Notes: generated by a model from the letters alone, not told the origin. A DNA stretch of 64,000 nt from Salinithrix halophila (GCF_042650125.1 NZ_JBHSAP010000015.1:496001-560000), one strand, 5' to 3'. Positions 43,719-52,787 are shown, counted from the stretch's first letter. A program made the numbers and translations.

Positions 43719-43846
43719 GTTGTTGTCCCCATCGATTTTACCTGTACGCTTTCGGGAAGGCTGTGGTATTCTGAAAATGGTGTTTTGTAGACAAATGGAA
43801 TGGAAATCCATACGATTTTGAAATAAAGCAAGTGGGGGAGAGGGCG

Positions 43847-45754
43847 TTGTCGTTCTTTACTGTAGGAGAGTATTATCGGGAAACTTATCAAATTGAAAGT
43901 GTGGAGTCCTTCTTTGGAGGAGAGTGGGCTGTCGCCTCTTCCAGAGGGGAGCGTTTTTATCTCCAGTACACACCGCTCGCCAAACCGGCACCACCCCGTG
44001 CGATCCAACAGTACTTATCATTGGATCAAAAGGAGATTGTACCGTATCTCCAGGTCTATTCCGAAGAGCGTTCCCTGGTTTTTATCCGTCCCTATATCCC
44101 TTTTCGGGAACGTCTTCATGAACGGGCGGCACGGGGACCGGTGGATGAAGATCAGGTGTTTCACTGGGTTAAAAGCCTGGCACCAGTAGAACATGTGTTG
44201 AAAGAAAAGCCTCTCCGTATGTATACCCTGCTCCACCCTTCCAATATCGGTGTCACGGAGGAAGGGGAGCTCAAAGTCATCGCCTGTGGGGTAGAGGGGC
44301 GAACGTTGCCGGAACCGATTTATGATTGGGGAAACCTGATGCTGATGCTGTTAACAGGAAAGGTTTCCGAGGAGCCATTTCAACGCGTTCCGGCGGATGC
44401 AGGCCTTTCCAAACCCCTAGGTAAAGCGGTACATAAAAGCTTTAATCGTCATGTCGGGTATGTCATCTCCCAGATTGACTCCTATTTGAAGAAGCGGGAT
44501 TCCAAAGGATTGTTGGACCAGCTGTTCAAAAAGGGAGAGCAGGACGATTCTTCTACCATTCGGCCAAAAACGGTGGAGGATGGGGGACGTACGATCGAAA
44601 AATCGGAACGGCATCCCACGATTCCGCCCACTCCTCCATCCAGTGTCCTGCAACAAAGATTGGAGCAAGCCCGTCAAGCCAAATTGAAGGAAGAAGCAGA
44701 ACGCCGCGCCCAAGAAGAAGCGGAGCGCCGGAAAGCGGAACACCGTGCCCAAGAAGAGGCAGAGCACCGGGAAGCTGAGCGCCGCGCCCAGGAAGAAGCG
44801 GAGCGCCGGGAAGCAGAACGTCGCGCCCAAGAAGAGGTAGAGCGCCGGGAAGCAGAACGCCGCGCCCAAGAAGAGGTAGAGCGCCGGGAAGCGGAACGCC
44901 GCGCTCAAGAAGAGGTAGAGCGCCGGGAAGCAGAACGCCGCGCCCAAGAAGAGGTAGAGCGCCGGGAAGCGGAACGCCGCGCTCAAGAAGAGGTAGAGCG
45001 CCGGGAAGCAGAACGCCGCGCCCAAGAAGAGGTAGAGCGCCGGGAAGCGGAACGCCGCGCTCAAGAAGAGGCAGAGCGCCGGAAAGCGGAACGCCGCTCC
45101 CAGGAAGAAGCGGAGCGCCGGAAAGCGGAACACCGCGCTCAAGAAGAGGCGGAGCGCCGAGAAGCAGAACGCCGCGCCCAAGAAGAGGTAGAGCGCCAGG
45201 AAGCGGAACACCGCGCCCAGGAAGAGGCGGAGCGCCGGGAAGCGGAACGCCGCTCCCAGGAAGAAGCGGAACGCCGGAAAGCGGAACGCCGTGCCCAGGA
45301 AGAGGCAGAGCGCCGGGAAGCGGAACACCGCGCCCAGGAAGAAGCGGAGCGCCGGGAAGCGGAACACCGCGCCCAGGAAGAGGCGGAGCGCCGGGAAGCG
45401 GAACGCCGCGCCCAAGAAGAGGTAGAGCTCCGGGAAGCAGAACGCCGCGCTCAAATAGAGGCGGAGCGCCGGGAAGCGGAACGCCGCGCCCAAGAAGAGG
45501 TAGAGCTCCGGGAAGCGGAACACCGCGCCCAGGAAGAGGCGGAGCGCCGGGAAGCGGAACACCGCGCCCAAGAAGAGGCGGAGCTCCGGGAAGCGGAACA
45601 GCATACCCGGCCAGAGTCCATTTCGCGGGAGAAAGAACGGGTAGTTGCTGCCGCTCCCGTGGTGAACGGATTGGAAGCGGAGCGGAGAGAACATGATAAG
45701 TTGGCCGGTCAGCTAGAGGAATATGTTCGGCATGTGTTTAACCGTCAGGGCTAG
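43847..45754 (+). CDS. Kinase-like (pseudokinase) protein with long charged tandem repeat
   Basis: A 635-residue protein. Residues about 5-220 resemble a protein-kinase lobe: YTLLHPSNIGVTEEGELKVIACGVEG aligns with the catalytic loop and DFG segment. The catalytic Asp is Leu128, the Lys is His130, and DFG is Ala-Cys-Gly (146-148), so catalysis is unlikely; Asn133 remains. The fold recalls EssB/YukC pseudokinases of type VII secretion, but there is no membrane helix and no ess gene nearby. Residues about 282-586 are 13-residue repeats of the type AERRAQEEVERRE, predicted as one long charged helix. TTG 43847 follows GGGGGAGAGG. Confidence 0.75.
   Translation: MSFFTVGEYYRETYQIESVESFFGGEWAVASSRGERFYLQYTPLAKPAPPRAIQQYLSLDQKEIVPYLQVYSEERSLVFIRPYIPFRERLHERAARGPVDEDQVFHWVKSLAPVEHVLKEKPLRMYTLLHPSNIGVTEEGELKVIACGVEGRTLPEPIYDWGNLMLMLLTGKVSEEPFQRVPADAGLSKPLGKAVHKSFNRHVGYVISQIDSYLKKRDSKGLLDQLFKKGEQDDSSTIRPKTVEDGGRTIEKSERHPTIPPTPPSSVLQQRLEQARQAKLKEEAERRAQEEAERRKAEHRAQEEAEHREAERRAQEEAERREAERRAQEEVERREAERRAQEEVERREAERRAQEEVERREAERRAQEEVERREAERRAQEEVERREAERRAQEEVERREAERRAQEEAERRKAERRSQEEAERRKAEHRAQEEAERREAERRAQEEVERQEAEHRAQEEAERREAERRSQEEAERRKAERRAQEEAERREAEHRAQEEAERREAEHRAQEEAERREAERRAQEEVELREAERRAQIEAERREAERRAQEEVELREAEHRAQEEAERREAEHRAQEEAELREAEQHTRPESISREKERVVAAAPVVNGLEAERREHDKLAGQLEEYVRHVFNRQG
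44690..45605 (+). repeat. 39-bp coding tandem repeat, about two dozen units
   Basis: The unit encodes 13 residues (consensus AERRAQEEVERRE, with variants AEHRAQEEAERRK and VELRE). Between about 44820 and 45060 units alternate between two nucleotide versions (GCAGAACGCCGCGCCCAAG and GCGGAACGCCGCGCTCAAG), giving a 78-bp higher-order repeat, a sign of recent expansion by slippage or unequal exchange. Copy number may vary between strains. Confidence 0.92.
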
Positions 45755-45892
45755 GGAAAAACAAAGGAGGACTTCCTGACGATTCCCCAGGGGATGGCTC
45801 CCGGATCTCGGGGGCCGCATCGTACTTGGAGCTGCGTCTGGAAGCGCCCGGATGATCTTGTCTGGGGGAATCCATGGCGGAGGTGTGTTCGG

Positions 45893-47296
45893 ATGGCTGA
45901 AAACTATCGGATTCAACGAGACTCTCTCGGTGAAGTAAAGGTGCCCGCCAACCGTTTTTATGGGGCACAGACCCAGCGGGCAGTGGAAAATTTCCCGATT
46001 AGCGGACTTCGTTTGCCCCGTCATTTTATCCGTGCTCAGGGATTGATAAAAGCTGCCGCCGCTCACGCCCAGCATCGATGTGGAGAGCTGGAGGAAAGAT
46101 TGGCCCATGCGGTCATCCAGGCAGCAGAAGAAGTGGCTGAGGGCCGCTGGGATGATCATTTTGTCGTCGATGTCTATCAAGCGGGGGCCGGAACTTCGCA
46201 GAATATGAACGCCAATGAAGTGATTGCCAGCCGGGCGGCGGAGATTTTAGGCGGCAAGCCGGGGGATATTTCTCTGGTCCATCCCAATGACCATGTTAAC
46301 CGTGGGCAATCCACCAATGACACGATTCATGTTGCTATCAACATTGCTGCTGCGGAGGAACTGGTTCACGGGCTTCTTCCTGTTACCGATCGTCTGATCC
46401 GGACCTTGGAACAGAAGGCGGAAGCGTTCGGGGAGATTGTGAAATCGGGACGAACCCATCTACAAGACGCTGTGCCGATTAAAGTGGGACAGGAACTTTC
46501 CGGCCACGCCTACGCCATCCGCTACGCTCGAGAAGGAGTTGAGGAAAGCCTCGCTTTCCTTTATCAGATCGGGCTGGGGGGCAATGCAGTTGGAACAGGG
46601 ATCAACACTCCTGCCGGTTATGCAGAAACGGCGATAAAAAATATTGCTGAACGGACCGGTCTTCCTTTCAAAGAGCCGGAAAACCGCTTCGCCTTCATGC
46701 AGAATACTGGAGCTGCCCTGAAAACGAGTGCCGCTCTGAAGAATCTGGCCGTACACCTCGGCAAACTAGCCAGTGATCTACGCCTTCTTTCCTCGGGCCC
46801 TCGAACGGGGTTGGCTGAATTCCGGCTACCACCGGTTCAACCGGGCTCTTCTATTATGCCGGGGAAAGTGAATCCCGTGATGGCGGAAATGATGAATATG
46901 ATTGTGACCCAGGTAATCGGAAACGATGCCTGTATTACCTCCGCGGGTGAACATGCCCAGTTGGAATTGAATGTCATGATGCCCGTCATCGCCCATAACC
47001 TTCTCCACTCGATTACCATCCTTACCAACGGGATGGAGGCCTTTCGGGAACGTTGCCTGGAAGGGTTGGAAGTTGACAAGGAGCGCTGCCAGGAGTTAAT
47101 GGAGCAGTCCCTCGCCCTTGCAACCGCCCTCAATCCTTTTCTTGGGTATGACCGTGCAGCGGAGGTAGCCAAAAAAGCTTACGCTGAAGGAAAGACGGTT
47201 CGTGAAGTCATCCGTGACGAAGGACTTTTGTCAGAAACGGAAATGGATCAGGCAATGGACCCTAACCAAATGATCCCTCCAAAAAAACGTAAATAA
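45893..47296 (+). CDS. Fumarase/aspartase family lyase (class II fumarate hydratase or aspartate ammonia-lyase)
   Basis: A 467-residue enzyme with the superfamily signature GSSIMPGKVNPVMAE, the SGRTHLQDAVP loop and the GLGGNAVGTGIN segment. It removes or adds water (fumarase) or ammonia (aspartase) at fumarate. The substrate call is mixed: the loop QAGAGTSQNMNANEVI is more like aspartases than the usual fumarase GSGTQSNMN, while ALNPFLGYDRAAEVAKKA and the GGNAVGTG stretch look fumarase-like; NRGQSTNDTIHVAI is unusual for both. GGAGG precedes ATG 45893; an open frame 33 codons longer is ignored. Confidence 0.85.
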   Translation: MAENYRIQRDSLGEVKVPANRFYGAQTQRAVENFPISGLRLPRHFIRAQGLIKAAAAHAQHRCGELEERLAHAVIQAAEEVAEGRWDDHFVVDVYQAGAGTSQNMNANEVIASRAAEILGGKPGDISLVHPNDHVNRGQSTNDTIHVAINIAAAEELVHGLLPVTDRLIRTLEQKAEAFGEIVKSGRTHLQDAVPIKVGQELSGHAYAIRYAREGVEESLAFLYQIGLGGNAVGTGINTPAGYAETAIKNIAERTGLPFKEPENRFAFMQNTGAALKTSAALKNLAVHLGKLASDLRLLSSGPRTGLAEFRLPPVQPGSSIMPGKVNPVMAEMMNMIVTQVIGNDACITSAGEHAQLELNVMMPVIAHNLLHSITILTNGMEAFRERCLEGLEVDKERCQELMEQSLALATALNPFLGYDRAAEVAKKAYAEGKTVREVIRDEGLLSETEMDQAMDPNQMIPPKKRK

Positions 47297-47328
47297 AAAG
47301 GGGAATCCAAACAAGGAGGTGATTTTTT

Positions 47329-48069
47329 ATGTTCAATAAAGCACTGGCCAGCCTCGGTGTCGGAAATGCCAAGGTGGATACTCGGCTGGAGAGCAATCAC
47401 TACCAGCCGGGAGACTTGGTACGGGGAGAAGTGATGATCCGGGGAGGCCAAGCCCGTCAGGTGGTGGATGATATTTATCTGTATCTGGTTATCCATTACT
47501 TGAAGAATGGAAAGAAAGTGGAACACATCCTTGATAAGTTCCATCTGAGTGAATCCTTTGAAATTCCGGAAAAGGGATACCAGATCATTCCCTTTCAGAT
47601 CCGGCTCCCGTATCAAACACCGATGTCCTGCGGCCGTTTCCCCATTTACTTAAAGACAGGCTTAGATATCAAGCGAGCAGTGGATCCTACGGACTTGGAT
47701 CGAATCGAAGTCTTTCCCCATTCGACAGTCGAGCAAGTTCTTGGAGAAATCGAGCGATCCGGTTTTATCATGTATCGCGTGTTTAATGAACATCATCCGG
47801 GATCGAAAGCCCTCCCTTTCATCCAAGTATTTCAGTTTAAGCCGGCAGAACGGTATCACGGGTATCTGGACGAACTCAATCTCTATTTCGATGTGGACAA
47901 CCATGATGTCCAGATGCAAGTAGAGATTCAACGTGGAACCAAGGTGCTGAATACGGCGTTCTCCTGGCAATTGGCTGATCCTGACGGATCGCTCTCCCTA
48001 ACCAGCGGAGGCCAGAAGCAACACGTGGAAAGCCCTGCGGCCACGATCCAGTCTCTACTCAAAAAATAA
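47329..48069 (+). CDS. spo0M: Spo0M-family sporulation-control protein
   Basis: A 246-residue arrestin-fold protein of normal Spo0M length (MFNKALASLGVGNAKVDTRLE at the start). A canonical AAGGAGGTGATTTTTT precedes the ATG. It lies 32 bases after the lyase gene and 21 bases before a second paralogue, forming a tandem pair. Both share the DDIYLYLVI-like strand and the LPYQTPMSCGRFPIYLKTGLDIK block. Spo0M modulates early sporulation in Bacillus; why three versions exist here is unknown. Confidence 0.9.
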   Translation: MFNKALASLGVGNAKVDTRLESNHYQPGDLVRGEVMIRGGQARQVVDDIYLYLVIHYLKNGKKVEHILDKFHLSESFEIPEKGYQIIPFQIRLPYQTPMSCGRFPIYLKTGLDIKRAVDPTDLDRIEVFPHSTVEQVLGEIERSGFIMYRVFNEHHPGSKALPFIQVFQFKPAERYHGYLDELNLYFDVDNHDVQMQVEIQRGTKVLNTAFSWQLADPDGSLSLTSGGQKQHVESPAATIQSLLKK

Positions 48070-48090
48070 ACCCGCGGGGAGGAAAAGCCC

Positions 48091-48852
48091 ATGTCACTCT
48101 TTTCGAAAGCCTTGGCCAGTCTTGGAGTTGGTAATGCCAAAGTGGATACCCGGCTGCGGCAAACCCAATATCGCCAAGGCGGCCTCATTGAGGGGGAAGT
48201 GTATATCCAGGGGGGACAGGTGGAGCAGGAAATCGACGAGATTTACCTATATCTCGTTGTTCTCTACCATCATGATCGGGCTCAACATGAATATATCATG
48301 GAGGAGTACCGCCTTTCTGAGGTCTTCACCATTGGCCCTCGCGAAACGAAGGTGATCCCCTTCGAAATTCGCCTTCCCTATGATACGCCGGTTACTACCG
48401 GCGGTTGTCCTGTTTACTTGAAAACCGGCCTCGATATTAAAATGGCAGTGGATCCGGATGATACGGACGGCATTGAGATTCTTCCCCATACCTTAGTGGA
48501 AAAAGTGCTGGCGGTCGTGGAAAAGGTGGGCTTCCAGCTGGTCGACATCGACTTCGAGTTTGAAAATTACTTTTCCCGGCATCCTTTCATTCAGGAGTTC
48601 GAATTTAAGCCCACCGGTGATCTGAGAGGGGTCCTCGACGAGCTGGAAGTGATGTTTTACATCGGCGAAAAAGAAGTAGAGGTCATCATGCAACTAGACC
48701 GCCGGGCCACCGATTTGATGACCTCTCTGGAGGAAGCACTGGAGCTGGACAACCGAACCGTTCGGCTGACGGTTCGTGAATCGGATTTGGCCGGGGGGAC
48801 GGAAGCTTTGCAGAAAAAAATTTCCGACCTCATCCAGCAACATGCGCACTAA
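48091..48852 (+). CDS. spo0M: Spo0M-family sporulation-control protein, tandem paralogue
   Basis: A 253-residue homologue of the preceding gene (SLFSKALASLGVGNAKVDTR at the start; LPYDTPVTTGGCPVYLKTGLDIK in the middle) with a helical C-terminus. GGGGAGG precedes the ATG. The two genes are clearly a tandem duplication that has diverged along its length. Confidence 0.9.
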   Translation: MSLFSKALASLGVGNAKVDTRLRQTQYRQGGLIEGEVYIQGGQVEQEIDEIYLYLVVLYHHDRAQHEYIMEEYRLSEVFTIGPRETKVIPFEIRLPYDTPVTTGGCPVYLKTGLDIKMAVDPDDTDGIEILPHTLVEKVLAVVEKVGFQLVDIDFEFENYFSRHPFIQEFEFKPTGDLRGVLDELEVMFYIGEKEVEVIMQLDRRATDLMTSLEEALELDNRTVRLTVRESDLAGGTEALQKKISDLIQQHAH

Positions 48853-48873
48853 TCTCTATTGACAATCTCTATG

Positions 48874-48907
48874 AGGCAGCAGGGAGATCCTGCTGCCTTG
48901 CATCTTT
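48874..48907 (+). terminator. Terminator of the spo0M pair
   Basis: A perfect 10-bp stem AGGCAGCAGG/CCTGCTGCCT with a five-base loop; the T run (TTGCATCTTTTT) is interrupted. Confidence 0.65.
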
Positions 48908-49056
48908 TTCGCGATCTTCATATGATAGAGAAGTGGAGTATTGTAGCAGCCTGAGGGAATCGCATCCAGCAGAGCTGCTGATGGATTTTCAGGGTAGTTG
49001 AATCTTTCGCGAAGGTTTCGGAAGAGTTTTGGCTTGTTCCGACGGGAGTGATGGAT

Positions 49057-49773
49057 GTGAAGCTAAAAAATAAAACAGCGATTGTTACTGGTGCTGGACG
49101 GGGCATCGGAGAAGCCATCGCCTTTGCTTTTGCCAGGGAAGGGGTGGATCTTTTCTTGGTGGGCCGGACCCGTTCCGACCTGGAGAGAGTAGCGGAGGTT
49201 GTAGAAAGAGAAGGGCGACGGTGTAAAGTGTTCGCCGCTGATGTCTCCGATGAAGGGGAAGTAAAGGCAGCGGTTCAGGCAGCGGTGGATGCTTTCGGCA
49301 AGGTTGACATCCTGGTCAACAACGCCGGGGTCGGCACCTTTAAGTCGATCCGGGAGACTTCCATAGAGGAGTGGAACCGAATACTGGGAGTCAACCTGAC
49401 AGGGGCTTTTCTTTTCACGCGTGAGGTGCTCGCTTCCATGACGGAACGGGGCCAGGGACAGATTATCAACATCTCTAGCGATGTCGGTACCCGAACCATT
49501 CCTCGGGCTTCCGCCTACTGTGCCAGTAAATATGGCTTGGAAGGGTTTACGGGGGTTCTGACTAAGGAAGTTCGGAAGTTAGGCATCAAAGTGGGTGTGA
49601 TTCGACCGGGGATGACCGATACTTTCTTCAATGAAACCAAACAAGGGGATCCAGCCAAGGAGGGTTGGTTAAAGGCGGAAGATGTAGCAGAAGCCGCGGT
49701 TTATATGGCGGCGGCCCCTCGTCATGCCCTTGTGGATGAGATCATGGTCCATCCTGTCATCCAGGAATATTGA
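49057..49773 (+). CDS. Short-chain dehydrogenase/reductase (FabG-like)
   Basis: A 238-residue classical SDR with the cofactor motif TGAGRGIGEA at 11-20, NNAG in the fourth strand, the catalytic Ser in NISSDVG and YCASK as the YxxxK site. It may act as a 3-oxoacyl reductase or on another carbonyl; nothing nearby fixes the substrate. Several starts are possible at 49048-49057; GGGAG at 49044-49048 is best spaced for GTG 49057, giving the usual MKLKNKTAIVTG. Confidence 0.9.
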   Translation: MKLKNKTAIVTGAGRGIGEAIAFAFAREGVDLFLVGRTRSDLERVAEVVEREGRRCKVFAADVSDEGEVKAAVQAAVDAFGKVDILVNNAGVGTFKSIRETSIEEWNRILGVNLTGAFLFTREVLASMTERGQGQIINISSDVGTRTIPRASAYCASKYGLEGFTGVLTKEVRKLGIKVGVIRPGMTDTFFNETKQGDPAKEGWLKAEDVAEAAVYMAAAPRHALVDEIMVHPVIQEY

Positions 49774-49878
49774 TCAAAGATAACAACCAGTCACGGCTAC
49801 CCTGCGAAAGCATCCCGGGCCATGGGATGCTTTTTTGCGAGAGGGATGCAAGGCGTATACCGGGAAGGGGTGAAACCG

Positions 49879-50886
49879 TTGAAGAGCATTGAAGCAAAGG
49901 GTTTGACCAAGGAATTCCGGATGGTCCAAAGTCGAAGCGGGCTTGCTGGCGCCTTCCGGGACCTTTTTAACCGGCAATACCGGACGATTCGTGCAGTGGA
50001 CGAGATTGATCTTACCATCGAACCAGGTGAGATCGTTGGATATATCGGAGAGAATGGCGCGGGTAAATCAACCACGATCAAGATGCTGACCGGGATCCTT
50101 GAACCGACAGCGGGGCACTTAAGGGTGAACGGGTATGATCCGCATCGAGAGAGGGAGAAATTTGTACGGACGATCGGGGTGGTTTTCGGTCAGCGCAGTC
50201 AGCTGTGGTGGGACATCGCCGTCCGGGAGTCATTTCGCCTTTTGAAGAAGTTATACCGCGTTCCCGACGATGTTCATGAATGTCATATGAACCGGCTGGT
50301 GGAGGTGCTTGATATCGGGAGCTTCCTTGATCAGCCGGTACGGAAACTCTCCCTAGGGCAACGGATGCGATGTGAACTGGCCGCTGCTCTGATCCATCAG
50401 CCGCGCCTCTTGTTTCTCGATGAGCCGACGATTGGCCTCGACGTCCTCGTAAAAGAAAATATTCGTCGTTTTCTCAAACAGATCAATCAAGAATACGGGA
50501 CGACGGTTCTCCTCACCACCCATGACCTTTCCGACATTGAAGCTCTCTGCAGCCGGGTGGTGATGCTGGACAAAGGGAGGGTGATCTATGACGGGGGCTT
50601 AAAAGAACTCTCTGTCCAATGGGGAGGCGGCCAGCGAATCCTATTAGAGTTAGAGGAGGATTGGCCCCTCCTCCCCCTCGAGGAAAAAACCCGCGGTCTC
50701 TCTGTAGTCTGGACGAAAGAGGGAGAGCGTCGGTATCAGGTTCGTTTGACCGGTCAGGAATCAGGGGTCTCGGAGGTGCTTTCCCGCCTCGTATCTCATG
50801 TGACGGTGAAAGAAATTCGAATTGAAGAGTCAACGACAGAGGATATTGTCCGCCGCATTTACCGGGAAGGTGTTCACCATGCTTAG
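49879..50886 (+). CDS. ABC-2 type exporter ATPase
   Basis: A 335-residue ATPase of the DrrA/NatA-like group: Walker A GENGAGKST, a Q-loop in VVFGQRSQLWWD, signature LSLGQRMRCE, Walker B LLFLDEPTIGLD and H-loop TTHDLSDIE. It pairs with two membrane genes directly downstream; ATP drives export of an unknown substrate. TTG 49879 follows GGAAGGGGTG; the frame extends 19 codons upstream. Its end overlaps the next gene. Confidence 0.9.
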   Translation: MKSIEAKGLTKEFRMVQSRSGLAGAFRDLFNRQYRTIRAVDEIDLTIEPGEIVGYIGENGAGKSTTIKMLTGILEPTAGHLRVNGYDPHREREKFVRTIGVVFGQRSQLWWDIAVRESFRLLKKLYRVPDDVHECHMNRLVEVLDIGSFLDQPVRKLSLGQRMRCELAAALIHQPRLLFLDEPTIGLDVLVKENIRRFLKQINQEYGTTVLLTTHDLSDIEALCSRVVMLDKGRVIYDGGLKELSVQWGGGQRILLELEEDWPLLPLEEKTRGLSVVWTKEGERRYQVRLTGQESGVSEVLSRLVSHVTVKEIRIEESTTEDIVRRIYREGVHHA

Positions 50887-51673
50887 CACTTACCTGGAAC
50901 TGGTGAGGATCCGTTTTTTGATGATGCTGGCTTATCGAGTCAACTACTACAGCGGTATTATCATCTACAGTCTCAATATCGGGGTGTATTATTTTTTGTG
51001 GATGGCCATCTACGGTAGCCAGGGTTCCATCCAGGGCACCAGCGTCTTCCAAATGACCACCTATGTGGCTGTGGCTTGGATGTCTCGGGCTTTTTACTTC
51101 AACAACCTGGATCGGGAAATCGCGCAGGAAATCCGTGATGGAACGGTTGCGGTTCAACTGATTCGCCCATACCAATATATCTTAGTCAAGTGTTTTCAGG
51201 GGTTGGGGGAGGGCCTATTCCGGCTATTTCTTTTCAGTGTACCAGGAATGGCGATTGTTTCCCTCGTCTTTCCTATCAGTTTGCCGACGGCGTTGGGGCC
51301 CTGGGGTTGGTTCAGTCTCAGCCTTGTACTCGCTTTTGTCATTAATTCGCAGATTAACGTTTTGACAGGATTAATGGCTTTTTTCGTTTTGAACAACGCC
51401 GGTATGATCCGAGCCAAGCGGGTATTGGTCGATCTTTTTTCCGGCCTAATCATCCCTATCTCTTTCTTCCCCGGCTGGGCCAGGGAGGTGTTGTCCCTAC
51501 TTCCCTTTCAGGGGATCAGTTATGTCCCCAGCACCATCTTGTCAAAAGGGCTGGGGCAGGGGGAGATCACTTCTTTTCTGTCCGTGCAACTTTTCTGGGG
51601 AGTGCTCTTGTGGGTGCCGATCCAACTCCTCTGGATGCAGGCACGTCGTCGGTTGGTTGTTCAAGGAGGGTAA
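50879..51673 (+). CDS. ABC-2 family permease, first subunit
   Basis: A 264-residue protein with six predicted helices, of the ABC-2 membrane family found as paired permeases beside a DrrA-like ATPase. Conserved features include the N-terminal RIRFLMMLAYRVNYY and the EIRDGTVAVQLIRPYQY loop. ATG 50879 overlaps the ATPase stop by eight bases, so translation is likely coupled. Substrate unknown. Confidence 0.87.
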   Translation: MLSTYLELVRIRFLMMLAYRVNYYSGIIIYSLNIGVYYFLWMAIYGSQGSIQGTSVFQMTTYVAVAWMSRAFYFNNLDREIAQEIRDGTVAVQLIRPYQYILVKCFQGLGEGLFRLFLFSVPGMAIVSLVFPISLPTALGPWGWFSLSLVLAFVINSQINVLTGLMAFFVLNNAGMIRAKRVLVDLFSGLIIPISFFPGWAREVLSLLPFQGISYVPSTILSKGLGQGEITSFLSVQLFWGVLLWVPIQLLWMQARRRLVVQGG

Positions 51674-51676
51674 GCT

Positions 51677-52462
51677 GTGTATCCTTTCCGGCTCTTTACT
51701 TATTATTTTGTCCAATATCTGAAGACCCGGTTGGAGTACCGGAGCGATTTTTTTGTTCAGCTAGTGACGGACCTACTGTTCCAGGCTGTCAACCTGATTT
51801 TTATTCTGGTGGTCTTTTCCCACACGTCCGACCTTGCCGGGTGGTCCCGGGAGGAAGTTATCTTTATTTACGGGTATTTCCTGGTTCCTTTCGCTGTTTT
51901 CGCAGCGTTTTTCAATCTGTGGGACTTTAATGAACGATACATTATTAAAGGGGAGTTGGATCGGGTTCTCACCCGGCCGGTTCACAGCTTGTTGCAGGTG
52001 ATTATGGAAACGATGACTCCCGAGTCCCTGACCGGGGCGGTGACGGGTGTCGCTGTGATGGGATGGTCTGTCTGGCAGATGGGATTGAATCCGGTCTGGT
52101 ATGATCCGATCCTTTTCCTCGTGTTTGTCCTCGGCGGGGCGGCTATTTATGGTGGTCTTTACATTATGCTAACCAGCATCAGCCTTTTTTCCGATTCCAA
52201 AACAGATATCCAGCCGATTATGTACAATGTGGGAAACTATGGCCGCTATCCGGTCAACATCTACAACAAGGTGATCCAAGGGGTCCTCACTTGGGTTATG
52301 CCCTTTGCCTTTGTCGGGTTTTATCCCGCCAGTTTTCTTCTAAAGGATGAACGTTGGCTCGTTTTTGCTCTCTTGACGCCTGTCGTGGGTGTGGTCTGGT
52401 TGTTTCTAGGTGTCACGGTATGGAATTACGGGATTCGCCATTATCGGGGAGCGGGAAGCTAA
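51677..52462 (+). CDS. ABC-2 family permease, second subunit
   Basis: A 261-residue six-helix partner of the preceding permease; the comparable loop is IIKGELDRVLTRPVHSLLQ. GTG 51677 follows GGAGGG, three bases after the previous stop. Together the three genes form a complete heterodimeric exporter, ended by a terminator. Confidence 0.87.
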   Translation: MYPFRLFTYYFVQYLKTRLEYRSDFFVQLVTDLLFQAVNLIFILVVFSHTSDLAGWSREEVIFIYGYFLVPFAVFAAFFNLWDFNERYIIKGELDRVLTRPVHSLLQVIMETMTPESLTGAVTGVAVMGWSVWQMGLNPVWYDPILFLVFVLGGAAIYGGLYIMLTSISLFSDSKTDIQPIMYNVGNYGRYPVNIYNKVIQGVLTWVMPFAFVGFYPASFLLKDERWLVFALLTPVVGVVWLFLGVTVWNYGIRHYRGAGS

Positions 52463-52482
52463 AGGTTCTCCCCCCAAGAAAA

Positions 52483-52517
52483 AGAACCGGTTCCCTATGG
52501 AATCGGTTCTTTTTTTG
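52483..52517 (+). terminator. Terminator of the ABC-2 operon
   Basis: A 12-bp stem AGAACCGGTTCC/GGAATCGGTTCT is followed by seven T. Confidence 0.9.
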
Positions 52518-52537
52518 ATTTCGCTGCACAGGCTTGA

Positions 52538-52750
52538 TCAAGGGGTACGGTTTTGGTCAGAGAGATCCCGGTCGTTGTAGAAGTTTTTAGAACGGTAGTA
52601 CCCGCGTTGATAGTCTCCCAAAGAAACCATAACTCCTTCACTTTTTATGTTTTGGGTCGGATTCACGTTGATGGTATTTCCGTAACCCACGGCTCCGGCA
52701 CTGGTTATCTCCTGTATTTTCACGTCCTTCAGGTTGTTAATGGTTCCCAT
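52538..52750 (-). CDS. GerPA/GerPF-family spore germination protein
   Basis: A 70-residue member of the GerPA/GerPF family: an N-terminal strand pair leading to GYGNTINVNP, a low-complexity middle and the C-terminal acidic motif DRDLSDQN. GerP proteins sit in the inner spore coat and help germinants pass. It is close to the two + strand genes at 53.9 and 54.3 kb. The next gene upstream on this strand is gerPC, but a sigma-K-like promoter lies between them. Confidence 0.82.
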   Translation of the reverse strand: MGTINNLKDVKIQEITSAGAVGYGNTINVNPTQNIKSEGVMVSLGDYQRGYYRSKNFYNDRDLSDQNRTP

Positions 52751-52787
52751 TCCGGCATCCCCCTCTATGAAATCAGCAGGTTCCCCC

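Noticed and set aside
44690..45605. Regular repeats that might suggest a CRISPR array
   Set aside because: The units are contiguous, in frame and coding, with no unique spacers.
44417..45694. A 425-codon open frame on the minus strand opposite the repeat region
   Set aside because: It is a repetitive artefact (FRFPALRLFLGA) of the coding tandem repeat on the other strand and has no ribosome site.
43847..45754. Type VII secretion locus based on the EssB-like lobe
   Set aside because: There is no membrane helix in the protein and no ess/esx gene nearby.
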